The notes: generated by a model not told the origin, from the sequence alone. 64,000 nucleotides of DNA from Tritrichomonas musculus (GCA_039105265.1 JAPFFF010000007.1:186001-250000), one strand, 5' to 3'. Numbered from the stretch's first letter, positions 1 to 12,500 are shown. Numbers and translations: made by a program.

Positions 1-613
1 AATTCCTTGAAAAAAACAAAACGAGAGAAAATATTATAGAGCAACATCGCACGATTTCGTTTTAAACAATTTTCGATAATAAAGAACAAGCTTCAAAATG
101 TACTTAAGTTCATAAATATTAGAAAAAAAAAATAATGTGATACTGAAACCAAGCTTCAATAAATCTAGTTGTATTTCTCGATTTCATAAGGTAAAAAAGG
201 TTCAAAATCGTTTAAAATGCAAGCGATTTCATTTTCAACGAATGGAGAGCGATTGACAACAATTCTGAGAATCAAAAATAACGTTTTTATTTAAATTAAA
301 ATTTTAAAATTTTTGAATGAAAAAAGCTCACGTCACTTCACCGTAAAGGACTTTTAAGCGTCGTAAAGAACTTTTCAGTGGTTCTATAGTATCAAGAAAA
401 AGTCCAGCTCTTCAGAAATAAGTCCAGCTCAATTGAATTTTTTTGAATGAATTTTTTTCAAATATTTAAACATGCAATGAAAGTTCCTAATTTTCAAAAA
501 AAGTAAAGAATAATTTTCAATAATTAGTAAATAATTTTGAATTAAATTTTTTATTAATATTTTTCACACATTTCGATAAATCTTTGCATTAAAATATTTA
601 AAAAAGAAAAATG
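1..613. other. AT-rich stretch, no gene seen
   Basis: No open frame of useful length on either strand. The segment aagtccagctc occurs twice close together (about 400-432). Nothing else is recognisable. Confidence 0.5.
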
Positions 614-1089
614 TTAAATAAAACTTAATATTTTATTTATTTTTGTTTGAGAAATAAGACTGAATAGGCATTTTTTTCTTTTGATATTATTAGTTGAAAT
701 CATTATGCTATTTTGGTAAATAATGAGCTGATTAGGTGTCAAATAGATTTGTTTTTCAACCAATTTTGATATATGAGATAAATCATATTTTCTAACTTTA
801 CAGCACTCTAAAACATTAAAACAATGATAATGGCCGTCCATCAGACCTTTCTCCTGATGACAAATCTTGTTTTCCCGAAGACTTTCCCAATACGTTCATA
901 GGACACGTATATTTTTTCGTTTCTAAGATAATAGCAGAGAATGCCTATTTGGTTTGTGAATGTTTCAGCTATTTTGTAGAACATATCTTTGGTACCATCT
1001 TTGAAAGCATTGTCCTCAGCGGGTGATAATCCTTCAAATGGTGCAATTATTTCCTGGCGTGGCAAATATTTCGATTTGGTTATTTTCAT
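614..1089 (-). pseudogene. Relic of a DDE_1-type transposase N-terminal region
   Basis: Two adjacent minus-strand frames (841-1089 and 614-841) resemble the N-terminal part of the transposase-like gene at 3702-4460. The shared pattern is a LSPAED/LTPEES start, a stretch of about 40 residues, then VSYERIGKVF here against VSYDKIGMLF there. The second frame has YLTPNQL, comparable to FLSPQEV in the other copy. There is no catalytic region, so this is a short decayed copy of the same dispersed family. The assignment rests only on comparison with the other copy in this window. Confidence 0.5.
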
Positions 1090-2159
1090 CTAAAATAATG
1101 ACGTGAAATGTAAAAACTATCAAAAAACGATTCAAAATATAAATACGGTGATTTTTTATATATCTCCTCATTTTCTGTAATATCAACAAGCACACTCTCA
1201 TATTGGTTGTAAAAGCAAGGAGAAGTTATATTATCATCCTCTTCTTCAGGCAATATCTCACAGAAAAAGAATATTCACTAATGATGAAGAATATTATCTT
1301 GAACCAAAGAGGTGAAGATCATGTAATACGTTATATAGATGACAATATAAAGGACAAAATAACAGTAGTTTCTGGCGTCAGGGCTAATGGTTTGAAACTT
1401 TCTCTCCATATGATATCATCAAGAAAAATGACTATTTCTGTATAACACAAATTGGAGATGTTAATTATCATTTAAAGAATATTATAATAAGTATATCGAA
1501 TGGATTGAGGATTATAAATGCCTTTAAAGGCATATATTGTTGGTATTACAGTAGTGTTCATGAGTGGTTACGGTGCTCTGACACTTCTATATCAATTAAT
1601 TAATATGGGTATAAAATGGCATACATTCAATTTTTTATAAAAAAAAAATATACATTTTTTTCTAAAATCCTCGTAACCAAGAAGCATTGTCAGAAAAAAT
1701 GGTATTAAATAGAAATTTTGGTGGGATAAAATGGTTCACATTCAATTTTTGAACTTTTTGATAGAAATATCTTTTGGAGTAAAAAATCTGATTTCCTGTC
1801 AAGAAAAATAAAATATGGCTTTAAAATTGTTGGTGTAAAATGGTAGATCTTATTGGATCGTTTTTGAATGTCACTTTTGTTATCTTCAACCAAAACCAAT
1901 TGAGATTTCCTAATCTTCCTTTAATTGATCAACTAAAGAAGGAAGAAAGATTCTCAAATCTTGTTTTAAACTTAATTTCTAATCATAACAAATAACGTAT
2001 GTATAAAAACAAGTGAGTCTCTCAATTATCTAGGTAGTGAAATTGAGAGAATAAGGTATTCAAATATTTTTTTACAAAAACTATTTTGTCTTATTAAAAA
2101 AAAAGATATATTTCATTGATTTGAATATATTCATATTGTAAAATATAATTATTATTATT
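1090..2159. other. Non-coding stretch with a weak internal repeat
   Basis: No convincing gene. Three imperfect copies of a unit like ggtRtaaaatggYa...cattcaattttt begin near 1606, 1722 and 1833. A small open frame on the plus strand (1203-1445) has no recognisable family and may be transposase debris. Confidence 0.35.
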
Positions 2160-2163
2160 TTAA

Positions 2164-2629
2164 GGGACTAGTTTCCAATTTGAATTAAAATATTCTATGT
2201 GTTCTCACAAAAAACAAAGTATTTTTTTTGACTGAAAACTATATTAAATAGTTTGATCTAGATTTTAATATTCACATATTATTTTATTTATACATCAAAT
2301 ATGCTAGGTTAATAAAAAAAACTTGATAATATAATAATTTTCTATTTTTAAAAGAAAAAACGAAATATTTTTTTATTACTTTAATAAATTATTATTTATC
2401 AATTTATTTTATATTTTTTTTAATTAATGTTTCTTACTGGTTTTATTTTTTTTTTTAAAAAAAAAAAATATCCATTCAAAAAGTTACTAAAATAGTATAA
2501 AAATGATCGTTAAGGAGAAAAATTTATTATATTTGACCAAATCTTTTTCCGAAAAGCTATCTTTCAAAGTTTTATTCTATGAGTTCATTCAATATTGATA
2601 AGTTTACAAAAAAAATGGAAACTAGTCCC
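2164..2629. mobile_element. Small TTAA-flanked inverted-repeat element, non-autonomous
   Basis: The ends are inverted copies of GGGACTAGTTTCCA (14 of 14 bases), and both outer flanks read TTAA (2160-2163 and 2630-2633). The 466-bp interior is AT-rich and has no open frame. TTAA duplication is the hallmark of piggyBac-type insertion, although a TA duplication with an AGGG end fits equally well. A second element at 31964-34545 has the same flank layout with a different terminal sequence. Confidence 0.6.
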
Positions 2630-2761
2630 TTAAATGAAAAAAATCATTTTTTAATTTCAATGATATTTGATTGAAATTAAACATTAATAATGATTATAAT
2701 CATGAAAACAATATATATATAAAAAAGCAGATATATAATAATAAATAATAGGAAAGATGTT

Positions 2762-3013
2762 TTACTCTCTAATTATAATGCCAGGAAGTAGTTCTGTATA
2801 AATTGGTGGAAATTCTTGAAAAACAACAACGCGTTCATTAGTCAAATACTCTTCTATTGTTTTACACTTATATTGAGGAATATAATTAATATCTTCAATA
2901 GGTACTAGGTAAAAATCATTGGAAGTTATTATCTGAGGGTTTATTGAAATTCCTCTATCTTGCGGCCAAATATCATGTTCATTTGTTGGTCTGACAAAAC
3001 TTTTTGGAGATTA
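2762..3013 (-). pseudogene. Orphan coding-like fragment of about 83 codons
   Basis: An open minus-strand frame without a start codon and with protein-like composition. It begins SPKSFVRPTNEHDIWPQDRG and ends PPIYTELLPGIIIRE, rich in proline and charged residues and unlike AT-rich noise. It stops at TAA (2762-2764). I do not recognise the family. Its position between transposase relics suggests it is the tail of a decayed mobile-element or repeated gene. Confidence 0.35.
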
Positions 3014-3701
3014 TAAGGGGAAATTCCAGTCACAAAAAAAGAAGTCTGGCAATTTGTTGGATGATCCAATGAAAAAAAATAAAGTTGCACAGCCAACCAT
3101 CTAAAATTTCAAACAACACATAGAAAATTTCTATGAGTTTATTCAAAAAAATGCATTGAAATAACTAGGAAGTAATTTCAATACTTAGAGATATTTCAAA
3201 AGATTTTATTTCATTTTGATATAATTTTATTTTATTTTTTTTTTTTTTTTTTTTTTTTTTTGAAAGCTTCTCAGAATCCACTTCCATCTTATTGAATACA
3301 CTTCCTAGTTTTTTTATTGACGTTATATATGTTTACAAAAAAAGCTAATAATGTTTTTAGTTTACAAAACCATTTTATCTGATTCATCGTCGATGATTCC
3401 ATTTTTCCTCTTTTATAATTTATACTTATTCGCACACGAATGCTTAAACACATTCAGCCTTCATTAGCATTCAACAAGCTCACTCTCACACAGAATACAC
3501 AATTGATCTAATGCTCATGAAAACCAACACTTTCACCTTTTTGTAGATGATTTATACAGATTTGAATAATGAAATTTAAAACAAGTTGTATTTTTTTATT
3601 TTTACTAATTCTAACTTATAGTTTCAATGGTTTTTTAACTGCAAATTGAATAAAATTTACCGCCAAAAACCACATCACATTATTCATAGCTCAGGAGTTA
3701 T
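3014..3701. other. Non-coding stretch with a long T tract
   Basis: No gene seen. It contains a run of about 25 T (near 3236-3260). Confidence 0.5.
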
Positions 3702-4610
3702 CATGAGCTATTACCTGCTAAAAAACTGCACTATAGTGAATCACTTGCTAAGATTCTTACACCAGAAGAGTCAAGAGCTTTGTTAGATGTACTCACTGAC
3801 ATTAGATTATTAGAAGCAGTAACTTTTCGAGAGCAGTGCTTTCTATTGACAACGATTTTGCATGACACAGAAACCGAAGAAGAAAAAACCATAGTTTCGT
3901 ATGATAAAATAGGCATGTTGTTCGACCCACCTAAGAATCATGGATCAATTATTCAACAAGCACAAAAGTACCAGAGAATCATTAAAGCACCTCATCGACC
4001 ATACTTTTTAAGTCCTCAAGAAGTAAATCAAATAAAAGAAGCACTCTTACAAATTGATGATTATCCATGTGTCGAAGATATATCAATTTATATTGCAATG
4101 ATGTTTAATAAGTACCCATCGAGAAGCACAATCAAAAGAGCAATCAAAAAAAGGATAGAAGGTTTCAAGATAGTAGAAGTTAAGCCGATAGAAGAAGATA
4201 GATATGATGTAACTCTAAAAGAGATAGAAAATTACTACTATGAATTAAAAGTAGAAGCCATAGGTGTCCCAGTAGGATTCATTTTCAATTTAGACGAATC
4301 AGGTCAAAAACAATATGTTGATGATCCATATATGTACATTGTTTTTCCAGAAGACAAAGAAATAAGCACATATCCACTTAACAGAACCACAAAACGAATA
4401 ACTCCTTTGTATAAAAGGATTTTGTACGCACAAACTTTTTACAGATTGGATGATAAATAAATTTTTACCTTATTTAACTTATCCGAGAAAGAAGTATAAC
4501 TACACAGGCAAAGTAATATATTAATGGATGGAATTAAAGGACACGAAAAGTCACTGGAAACCCTAGAAAATGTTTACATGAATTCAATTTGAAGATCATT
4601 CTCATACCAC
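3702..4610 (+). pseudogene. DDE_1 (pogo-like) transposase gene, left part, split by a Polinton
   Basis: A long frame (3702-4460) carries an N-terminal domain and then FNLDESG, the first catalytic aspartate region of DDE_1 transposases. A stop at 4458-4460 follows. The similarity continues in other frames: YPRKKYNYTGKV, then LMDGIKGH (second catalytic aspartate), then EFNLKIILI up to 4604. The gene therefore has at least three frame breaks or stops. The right part resumes at 13105 after the Polinton. No start codon precedes the domain in frame; a TAG lies just upstream. This is a plain DNA transposase, possibly one of the multicopy DDE families of trichomonads. Confidence 0.75.
4605..4610. repeat. 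Left target-site duplication of Polinton A (TACCAC)
   Basis: TACCAC lies directly outside the left end of the Polinton and again directly outside its right end at 13099-13104. A 6-bp duplication is the usual length for Polintons. Removing the insert together with one copy brings the reading frame of the host transposase across the junction (ILIPPHSSDQ). Confidence 0.8.
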
Positions 4611-4673
4611 AGTAGTATATATATGTTCAGGATTAGTACCAAATAATTTTCACTTCTAGCACCACTAATTATA

Positions 4674-5976
4674 GGGGTTAAAAAAAGTTCTGACCCCCCT
4701 CTGTTTTTTGACACCTGCTTGCCCAAAATTTGGTTTTATTCTATATTTAAATAGTATAGATGATAATGATCATTCTTAAATAAAAACTTCTAAAAATTAA
4801 TTATTCATCATCTCAAAAAACAGCTTTTTTGAAAGATCATGCGTTTAAAATTTTCATTTTTTACGTTTAAAATAAAATGGATAATCGCGAGCAAAGAATT
4901 GTTATCAAGTATTTCTTCCTGAAAGGATGGGGATACAAAAAAATTACAACAGAGTTAACAGATACATTAGAAGATGACGCTCTTAGTATGTTAACAATCC
5001 AACGATGGGTCAACAGGTTCAAAAGTGGAGATTTATCATGCAATGATTTAGAACGCGAAGGAAGGCCAAATTTGGATATATCTGATACTATTTCAGCCAT
5101 TTTGCAAGATGAACCTTATTCAACTGCAAAAAGTATTGCATCACGATTATGTTGCTCTGTTCCAACGGTTATTTTCAATTTAACCGATGTCCTTCATTTG
5201 AAAAGGTTTATCAGAAGATGGGTCCCTCATCAACTCACCCCGGAAAATAAGATCGAACGAGTTGAAAAATCAAGAGCACTTTTGAAAACATTGTACTCTT
5301 GTCAAGAAAATAATTTCATCTCACTAATAACCTTAGATGAATCATGGTTCTATTTTGATTATGAAACAAATGCTATGTATGCACCATCAATTGAAAAAGT
5401 TCCACCAAGAGTTCTGAAAAAAATTGGTTCAAAAAAATGCATGATCACAATTGCTTTCAGTGGAGACCGTTTAATATGTATTGATGCACTTCCAAAAGGG
5501 ATCAAATTCAATCAAGAATATTTCATTACCAATATTCTTGATGAAATTTGCCAATTCATTCATCATGGAGATCATAATATCCGAATTAAACAGTTCATTC
5601 TGCATATGGATAACAGCAGAATTCACAACGGTTCGAAAACAAGTGAATTTTTGAGTGACCATAGACTCAAAAGAGTTGATCACCCTGCTTATTCTCCAGA
5701 TTTAAGCCCGTGTGATTTCTGGCTCTTTGGACGAATTAAGCAACTGCTTGAGGAAAAAAAGTTAGAGAGCCCAGAAGAACTCATCTCAGAAATACAGTCA
5801 CTTTTTAATGAAGTGACTTTCGAAGAGCTCCAATCAGTCTTTCAAGAATGGATTGAAAGATTAAACTGGGTAATAAGCAACAATGGAGAGTATTATATTA
5901 AACAATAAAAATTATTTTTAATTATCTTAATTATTTGTCAAAAAACAAAGGGGGGGTCAGAACTTTTTTTAACCCC
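4674..5976 (+). mobile_element. Mariner element A, intact
   Basis: 1,303 bp with perfect 26-bp terminal inverted repeats (4674-4699 and 5951-5976; ggggtt, seven A, gttctga, six C), flanked by TA at 4672-4673 and 5977-5978. It encodes one uninterrupted transposase. Perfect ends and an open gene indicate a recent arrival, much younger than the Polinton it sits in. Confidence 0.95.
4877..5908 (+). CDS. Mariner transposase (DD34D)
   Basis: 343 residues, the usual length for mariner transposases. An N-terminal helix-turn-helix region (about 1-115) is followed by WVPHQL (115-120), the family linker motif. The catalytic domain carries D154 in TLDESW, D245 in LHMDN, and D280 in YSPDLSPCD. Exactly 34 residues separate the last two, the classical mariner spacing. 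The enzyme acts in the nucleus by cutting at the 26-bp ends and inserting at TA. All three acidic residues and the start ATG are present with no internal stop, so the gene looks whole. It is flanked closely by its own terminal repeats. Confidence 0.96.
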   Translation: MDNREQRIVIKYFFLKGWGYKKITTELTDTLEDDALSMLTIQRWVNRFKSGDLSCNDLEREGRPNLDISDTISAILQDEPYSTAKSIASRLCCSVPTVIFNLTDVLHLKRFIRRWVPHQLTPENKIERVEKSRALLKTLYSCQENNFISLITLDESWFYFDYETNAMYAPSIEKVPPRVLKKIGSKKCMITIAFSGDRLICIDALPKGIKFNQEYFITNILDEICQFIHHGDHNIRIKQFILHMDNSRIHNGSKTSEFLSDHRLKRVDHPAYSPDLSPCDFWLFGRIKQLLEEKKLESPEELISEIQSLFNEVTFEELQSVFQEWIERLNWVISNNGEYYIKQ

Positions 5977-6090
5977 TATATCATGTACTTTATAGCAATA
6001 GTACAAAATTCATCAAAAGTGGGTTCAACATTTGTGGGGATTTTGAATTCTTTCACTACTATATCTACACAAACTGAAGAATTTATAACA

Positions 6091-6471
6091 ATGACGAAAA
6101 CGTTAAACAAAGTACTAAAATTAATTAGTAAAGCAAAACATAATAAGATGAAAATAAATGATTATATAGAGAACACATTAAATAGAGAAGAGATTAATGA
6201 ATCTACTAAAGACTTAATTAATTATTTAACAAAAGAATCAACCAAAAGCAAATATGTTGAAGAAATAATTAAATATGATTATACTACTAATGTTAGAGAA
6301 AGCTTTATATATGTTGCAAATAACTATTTTATTAATAAAGAACAAGGACAAGAATTATATAAAGAATATGAATTAATAACAAACAAAGAAGATGAAGAAG
6401 AAGCTGATGATGAAGATGAAAATAAAAAGATAGAAGATGAATTAATAACAAACAAAGAAGAAGAATGGTGA
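6091..6471 (+). CDS. Polinton A small gene, product unknown
   Basis: A 126-residue frame starting MTKTLNKVLK just inside the left terminal repeat. It is lysine- and asparagine-rich, with an acidic tail of repeated Glu/Asp and the phrase ELITNKE twice near the C-terminus. It is not recognised. A longer reading from 5935 would start inside the mariner end and is unlikely to be native. Confidence 0.4.
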   Translation: MTKTLNKVLKLISKAKHNKMKINDYIENTLNREEINESTKDLINYLTKESTKSKYVEEIIKYDYTTNVRESFIYVANNYFINKEQGQELYKEYELITNKEDEEEADDEDENKKIEDELITNKEEEW

Positions 6472-6561
6472 TAAAAAAACTTTTACTTTATTTTTGTATT
6501 TAGAATCTAGCATTACTAAAATCATTATTACGAATATTAACTAATATAAAATATAAAATAA

Positions 6562-7379
6562 CTATAATTCTTCAAATTCATATTGAATTGGAACTTGTTG
6601 ATATATATAATTAAGTTTTTGTCTAGAAAAACCAGAAAATATGAAAAACGAAGTAGTATTATTTTTGTAATCTGTTGATATTGATTTAAAGAATTGAATA
6701 TTAATATAAACTATTGAATGTTTATGTCTTAATTGAGTTATATAGTTAGTAAAGTATGCTGATTTAATTAATTTACTTTTAACAAAATCTTCACATAAAT
6801 TAATAGTGTTTAAAGGTTGATTTGGCTTATTTAGTTTATTAACATGAAGAAACTCAAACATTTTATTTAACTTATTATTATCAATTGTTATTTTTGGTGT
6901 ATTACTATATTTATCAAACAATTCTTTATATATAAATCTAGTTCTTTCAAATATTTTTCACCATTAGAATCTGATATAACTTGAATCGGCAGTTGAATTA
7001 ATTCTTGTTGAACTTCAAACGTACTATCATTAATAGAACCGTTTTTGCTAATATAAACAATTAAATGAAAGTTACAATCTTTTAATCTTGATATTTGAAT
7101 AACACCTCTTAACTTAACATGAGTTTTTCCTTTTCCTTGATTCCCGACTAATATATTCAATGAATTATAATATGAATAAATACTATTAGATATAGGTCTT
7201 ATACTTTCTGCTTTTATTTTGCTTTCATTATTACGATAAGCATTATTCATAGCAATATCGATATCAAAATACGGTGAAATATCTTCATTAGAACCTAAAT
7301 TATTAGTTTCATCAAAATAGCAATCATCAGTATCAGAAAAACATATTTCTTTATAATTGAATTGTGTTGGTTTCATCAT
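6562..7379 (-). pseudogene. Polinton A packaging-ATPase-like region
   Basis: The region contains GNQGKGKTH, a P-loop (Walker A) motif preceded by a hydrophobic strand (LNILV) and followed by a strand-like stretch (FHLIVYISKN). This fits the FtsK/HerA-like genome-packaging ATPase that Polintons share with other double-jelly-roll viruses. The region is broken. The assignment rests on the P-loop and on its place in the element. Confidence 0.6.
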
Positions 7380-8965
7380 TTATAGTCATAAAAGTTTTAA
7401 GAATATAGTTTAGCTCTTGTTTCTTCACTTAATTTAGGAGTTGAATCATATGTAAAACCAATAATAATTATAGCTAATTCAACAACAACAACACTTAATA
7501 ATAATTCAGTAATCATTTAAATAATCTAAAAGCAAAAATAAGAAGATCGTTTTTTTTAAGCTATTAACAATTAAATACACATTTTCAAACTAATTCCATA
7601 TCTTATTAGTTGAGCATATGTTTCATTATAACCTATTTTGAGATCTAGAGTTTTATCATCTTTAGTAACTAGTATTCTTTGAATATTCATATATTTAGTA
7701 TTTGATATACAACCTGTACAAGATGAATCTTCATCAATAACAAGCTCAACTTTATCAGCTTGTGTTAGTATTTTGATAAGTTCCATTAACGAATTATAAT
7801 GACAAACAAGATAATTATTGATTCGTAAAGGGTTTAATTCATAAATACTTAATAATGTTTCTAAAAATTTATTTCTTATTTCTAATGAATTGTTTATTTG
7901 TTGTTGATATGCTAATTGTGAACTGTCCGAAATTTGAGTAAAATTATTGTTTCTTTTTAATGAATCTTGTTGTAATTGTTGTTCTTGATTTGTATTATAA
8001 GGTTGATTTGAAATTTGAGCTGATAGGAATATTAGGATAATTCACATTAGAAGAAGGTTTTATTTTTATGCTAACATTAGTTTTTTGTTCTTGTTTACAA
8101 CTACTATTTTTTTCAGAACTTAATATTCTAGCTTTATGTAATACTTTCGACATTTTAGTTATATTAAACATGTTTATTGATTATCTGATATTTCTTTCAA
8201 TTCAGTTTCTAGTTTTGCAACTTAATCTTTTAATGAATTTATATCTTCAATTAAGCTTTCTCGTATTGCTAAACCGTTAAACATAATAATCCTGTTTTGA
8301 TATTATTTAAATGTTGTTTTGTATCATAACATCTTTCTTTTAAACTTCTCTTTATTCTTTTCAATTCTGGAATCTCACTCTTATGGTTACTTAACTCAGT
8401 CATTTATTTACTATAATAATGAGTTTTGAACAAAAACGTACGTTACAAGATTCAAAGAAAATGAATTATTATGATAGGCTTAGATTACAAATGCAAAAAG
8501 AAAGAACAAGAATTAATTCAAGTCCAATTATTAGGAAGTATAATTTTAAAGGTTCTATTAATCATGAAAAAGCACAAATAACGACAAAAAAAATGAACTA
8601 TCATACTTACACTTTAAATCATTCTGATTAATTGTTGAAGTTAGTTCTGTTATTTTTAGCTTTAGTTGTTCAATATCTGCTTTAATAATATCATTTTCAA
8701 GTTCTTTAATGTTTTTATCATTGTTATTAACTTTTCTTAGATATATTTCACCACCTTTTATTTTTCCGTTTAATTTAGAACAGTTCTTCTTTGTTATTCT
8801 ATATTCTGAACCATCATTAGTAACAATTTTGTATACTTTATTTAGATATTGTGTTGTTTTGTTATCAATATCATCTTTATACTTTTGATAGTACATATTG
8901 AATTCTTCTATTGATTTAAAGTTTTTTATTTCGTCAACAATTTCATTAATGACTTTCAATTCCAT
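7380..8965. other. Polinton A middle region with small unassigned coding remnants
   Basis: Several short frames on both strands. The longest are 8558-8965 (minus, 135 residues, Lys/Asn-rich, starting MELKVINEIV), 7571-7786 (minus, 71 residues) and 8419-8631 (plus, 70 residues, starting MSFEQKRTLQ). A weakly coiled-coil-like minus stretch lies at about 7790-8400. None is recognised; minor structural genes of the element are a reasonable guess from position. Confidence 0.4.
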
Positions 8966-9028
8966 TTATTAATAATTAAACTGATTTAAATACATTTATT
9001 ACTATTTATTTTATTTGTTTTGATTTAA

Positions 9029-9328
9029 CTACTTATAAATGATTTCACCTTTATTATTAACAAGAGATCTACCTATTTTACAAACATTATCAGCCATATT
9101 TAAACCTTTATCAATAGTATCTATAACTTGACCAACTCCCGGTATATAAGATGTAATAGGTTTTTTCTTATCTATTATCTTTCTTCCTGTATCAACAACT
9201 TTCGTTAGGTTTTCAACTACTTTAGTAGCTATGTTTTTTACAGTATTTCCTACTTTGCTAAATAGATTCTTCATTTTCTTAAATATCCCAATTCCCATGT
9301 TAATTAAATGAAAAAAGAGTAAGAACAA
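9029..9328 (-). CDS. Polinton A small gene, possible minor virion protein
   Basis: A frame of up to 99 residues with alternating basic and amphipathic segments (KKMKNLFSKVGNTVKNIATK) and a glycine/proline centre (SYIPGVGQVIDTID). Such short amphipathic proteins occur among minor capsid or membrane-acting proteins of Polinton-like elements, but I cannot name it. A methionine inside the frame (MGIGIFKK) is a likelier start than the hydrophobic stretch before it. Confidence 0.4.
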   Translation of the reverse strand: MFLLFFHLINMGIGIFKKMKNLFSKVGNTVKNIATKVVENLTKVVDTGRKIIDKKKPITSYIPGVGQVIDTIDKGLNMADNVCKIGRSLVNNKGEIIYK

Positions 9329-9348
9329 TACTTTTTTTATAATCTAAA

Positions 9349-9559
9349 ATGTTATATCGTAACGAAAGAGCACATAATTTAAAAATAGAAGCTGGTAATG
9401 TACTTAATACATTCAGTAAAATAAGAGAAATGATTAATGCTAATGATGGTACAAGATCATTTTCATTTAGAACAGTAGATTCTCATGATCAACTTCCTAT
9501 TACAGATTCTTCATTCTTAATCATAATATTTCTGAAAACAGGTGGAAAAATAAAAAAGT
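9349..9559 (+). other. Polinton A short plus-strand frame, unassigned
   Basis: About 70 residues starting MLYRNERAHN, followed immediately by the 3' end of the minus-strand polymerase region. The composition is coding-like, but no family is recognised. Confidence 0.3.
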
Positions 9560-12500
9560 AATTAATCTTATTTTTAGGACATACTAGTTTAACTTCTGCT
9601 TTGAATAAATATTTTGGATTAGGTTGAAATCTTGTTTTGTTTGTTATGATATCTATTGCTCTTTGTTTTGATTGTTAATCTTTAACTTCAATTCTTTTAA
9701 TAAATGAATCCGGCATAAACATAACTCCACCGTGATACTTATTAAATTCATGATATATTGATGAAAATGATGAAGGATATAAACTATTCCCAAAATATGA
9801 GTCATAACATTTTCAGCATTATATGAAATTATTTTATTATTTTCAGAATCATATCTGATTGTATTAATATGAGTTTCTCCTTTAATGTTATATCTATGTT
9901 GAACATTTGATAAACCACCTGTTATATTATTTCTTAAACTATAGCATTCTTGTTCATCATTTATTAAAGTTGGAAGATGTTTTAGTTTACAATATTTCTT
10001 TAATTGAATTCTTAATCTTGTTATTTTTTCATCTTCTCTCTTACGAAGTTTATTACATTCTATACAACAGAGTTTACAAGTTCTTTAATTCATGTCCTAA
10101 CTCATTATCAATTCTATCTAATGTAGGTTTGTTTTCATTAGTAAAGTGTTCATTACATAAATAACAACAAGAATTCTCGTAAATTTTCATAAATTCTTCA
10201 TAATCAGAAATATTTATACATTTATCAAGATTTCTAGGTTTATCTTTTTGTGTTTGATTATATTTTTGATCTTGTTTATAATAACAATCACATTTATAGC
10301 GAAACCATTTTATAGAAGGTTTAAATGTGTTTTCTTTATTAATTATTTCATATTTAGTATTTACATCAAAATCTTTATAAGCTAGTGCGTATTTAATACA
10401 AGCTGAACATTTTGATAACGATAAGTTAGAAATCAGATCTACTTTATATTCAGCATTCATCTTTATTAAGTTATCTATAGGTTTAATCATCATTTCAACA
10501 TCATTATCATTATAATCTAACAAATAAGACCATCTATCTCTATAATTCTTACAATCTTTAACATATTCTTCATATTCTTCTTTTGTTAAAGGATTCTTTT
10601 GATTAAGATATAGCTATAGAAATCATTATAAGCAAAAGGTTCAGATTTAGATGAAACTTCATTATAATTATCACTGTTAATAGCTTCATACGGAAATACT
10701 CCTTTATTACTATTATTTTCTCCTCCAAAATCTATTCCAAACTGTTTTAATGTTCCGCCAGCTACAAAAGATTGAGCATCATTAAATCTTAGTTTAGTAA
10801 CATATTTTGATGAAACTAGAATGAATTGTTTTAATGATGATAATGTTCCTATTATACTCTTTGATTCAATTTTCCAGTGTTCAGCATTTAAATACTGTTT
10901 AAATAAGTTACTATCAAATCTAGAAGAATTAAATCCGAAAACAGTTATTAAATTGATATTAGAATCTATCTTTTCTGGAACACAAGAATATTGTTGTTTA
11001 TCTTTATAGACTGTTAATGATTGTTCAAATAACAAATTTATCCAGTTTATAATAAACTCATTACAATCTCATAAACTAAAATTCTTTGTTAATAGTCCTT
11101 TAGCAGATTTAACACAAGATGAAACAGATAAAGGAATTAATCTTGGATTAATAGTTATTGATTTACCAATTTCTTTATTTACAATTTGTTCCATAGTTTC
11201 AAAATCATAAGTTATTTAATAGATATTAGGTCTCCATTCTGTATCTTTCACAATATCATGAGCTCATAATATGAATAGTAAGATCTTTTGTAAATAATAA
11301 TGCAGAATAAGTAGTATAATCTTTATTGAAAAACCAATGTTCTTGAATATCATATTGTTTAGTATCACTATAATATTCATAAATATCAACATTAATCTTA
11401 TGTTTTTGTGCTGATTCTTTCATTTAATCTAATGTTACTCCTTTGAAATCATCTAGTATTTTTTGTCCTTCTTTTGGGATTTTTGTTGTATATTTGATGT
11501 TATGTTCTTCTAATAATAGTTTCTTTTCAATTTTAGTTCTATGATTTATTGTATAGTAATTATTTTTCTCTTTTCTTTGATTTTCTAGATTAGTTAATTC
11601 ATGATATAAACAACATGCTAAAAATCTATACCAACATAAATATTCATCTTCATCATCAGCTATTATATAAATATTATATGCTTTGAATATTTGTGGTAGA
11701 TCTGTAATATGACCTGTTACTTTTCTCATTCTTGATATTGTGAAAGATACAGAATTAACAATTGTTAGTTTCGTACTTGATGATGTAGTTTCATCACTAT
11801 TTAATACTGTTTCTATATACATTTTACATTCTTCTAAACTTTGTTCATTATTAACTAATATTGGAATTGAAGATTTATAGTTTTTCCATCTTATATATCT
11901 AGCTTCATATTCATATCGTTCTTCATAATTGTTAAAATCAAATATGCTAGATTCAAAAACACCTGATTATTGAAAATGAATATTAAACGGTTTTATCTCT
12001 TCTTTGTATACTTTATATAACGATTCGTATATGTTATTAAGTGACTTTATATTATTAAAATGGTATGTAATTATCGGTTCTTTATTATCAATTCGTTCTT
12101 TAACAAAATCATTTTTATAATCATATGCTTTTAATGTAGCTATAGCTCTATCTAAATCAAAAGGGTAATTAATAATGTGATATTCTTCTTTCTTAATATC
12201 TTGATTTAAAAGTGAATCAGGTATAATAAGCTTTTTATGCTTTTCATCTAATATAGGATGATCTTTTTGATTAATTAAATCAATAGCTTCATTTAAAGCA
12301 TTTTTTGCTATTTGTATCTTGTTTGCTATTTCTTTTGCTTTATTTTGTTTTGCATTTATTTGTTCATTTAGCTTATCTAACTTATCTCCTTCTTTGAATT
12401 GTTCTTTATTGAAGTTAGAAAAATAGTTATTATCTTGCTCTAATCGTTCTTGTTGTTCTCTTAATTTACGATTAATACATAGATTAATCTTTCTCATTTC

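Larger units (their letters stand above)
4611..6074. repeat. Left terminal inverted repeat of Polinton A, split by mariner A
   Basis: The repeat occupies 4611-4671 and 5979-6074. The mariner plus one copy of its TA duplication lie between. It matches the reverse complement of 12944-13098 over about 155 bases, with about 11 differences and a shared internal block attagtaccaaataatttt. Confidence 0.85.

Noticed and set aside
1203-1445. Small plus-strand gene of 80 codons
   Set aside because: No ATG at its start and no family; it lies beside transposase relics and is likely debris.
5935-6090. N-terminal extension of the Polinton gene at 6091 reading from 5935
   Set aside because: It would start inside the mariner terminal repeat and cross the insertion boundary, so it is an accident of the insertion.
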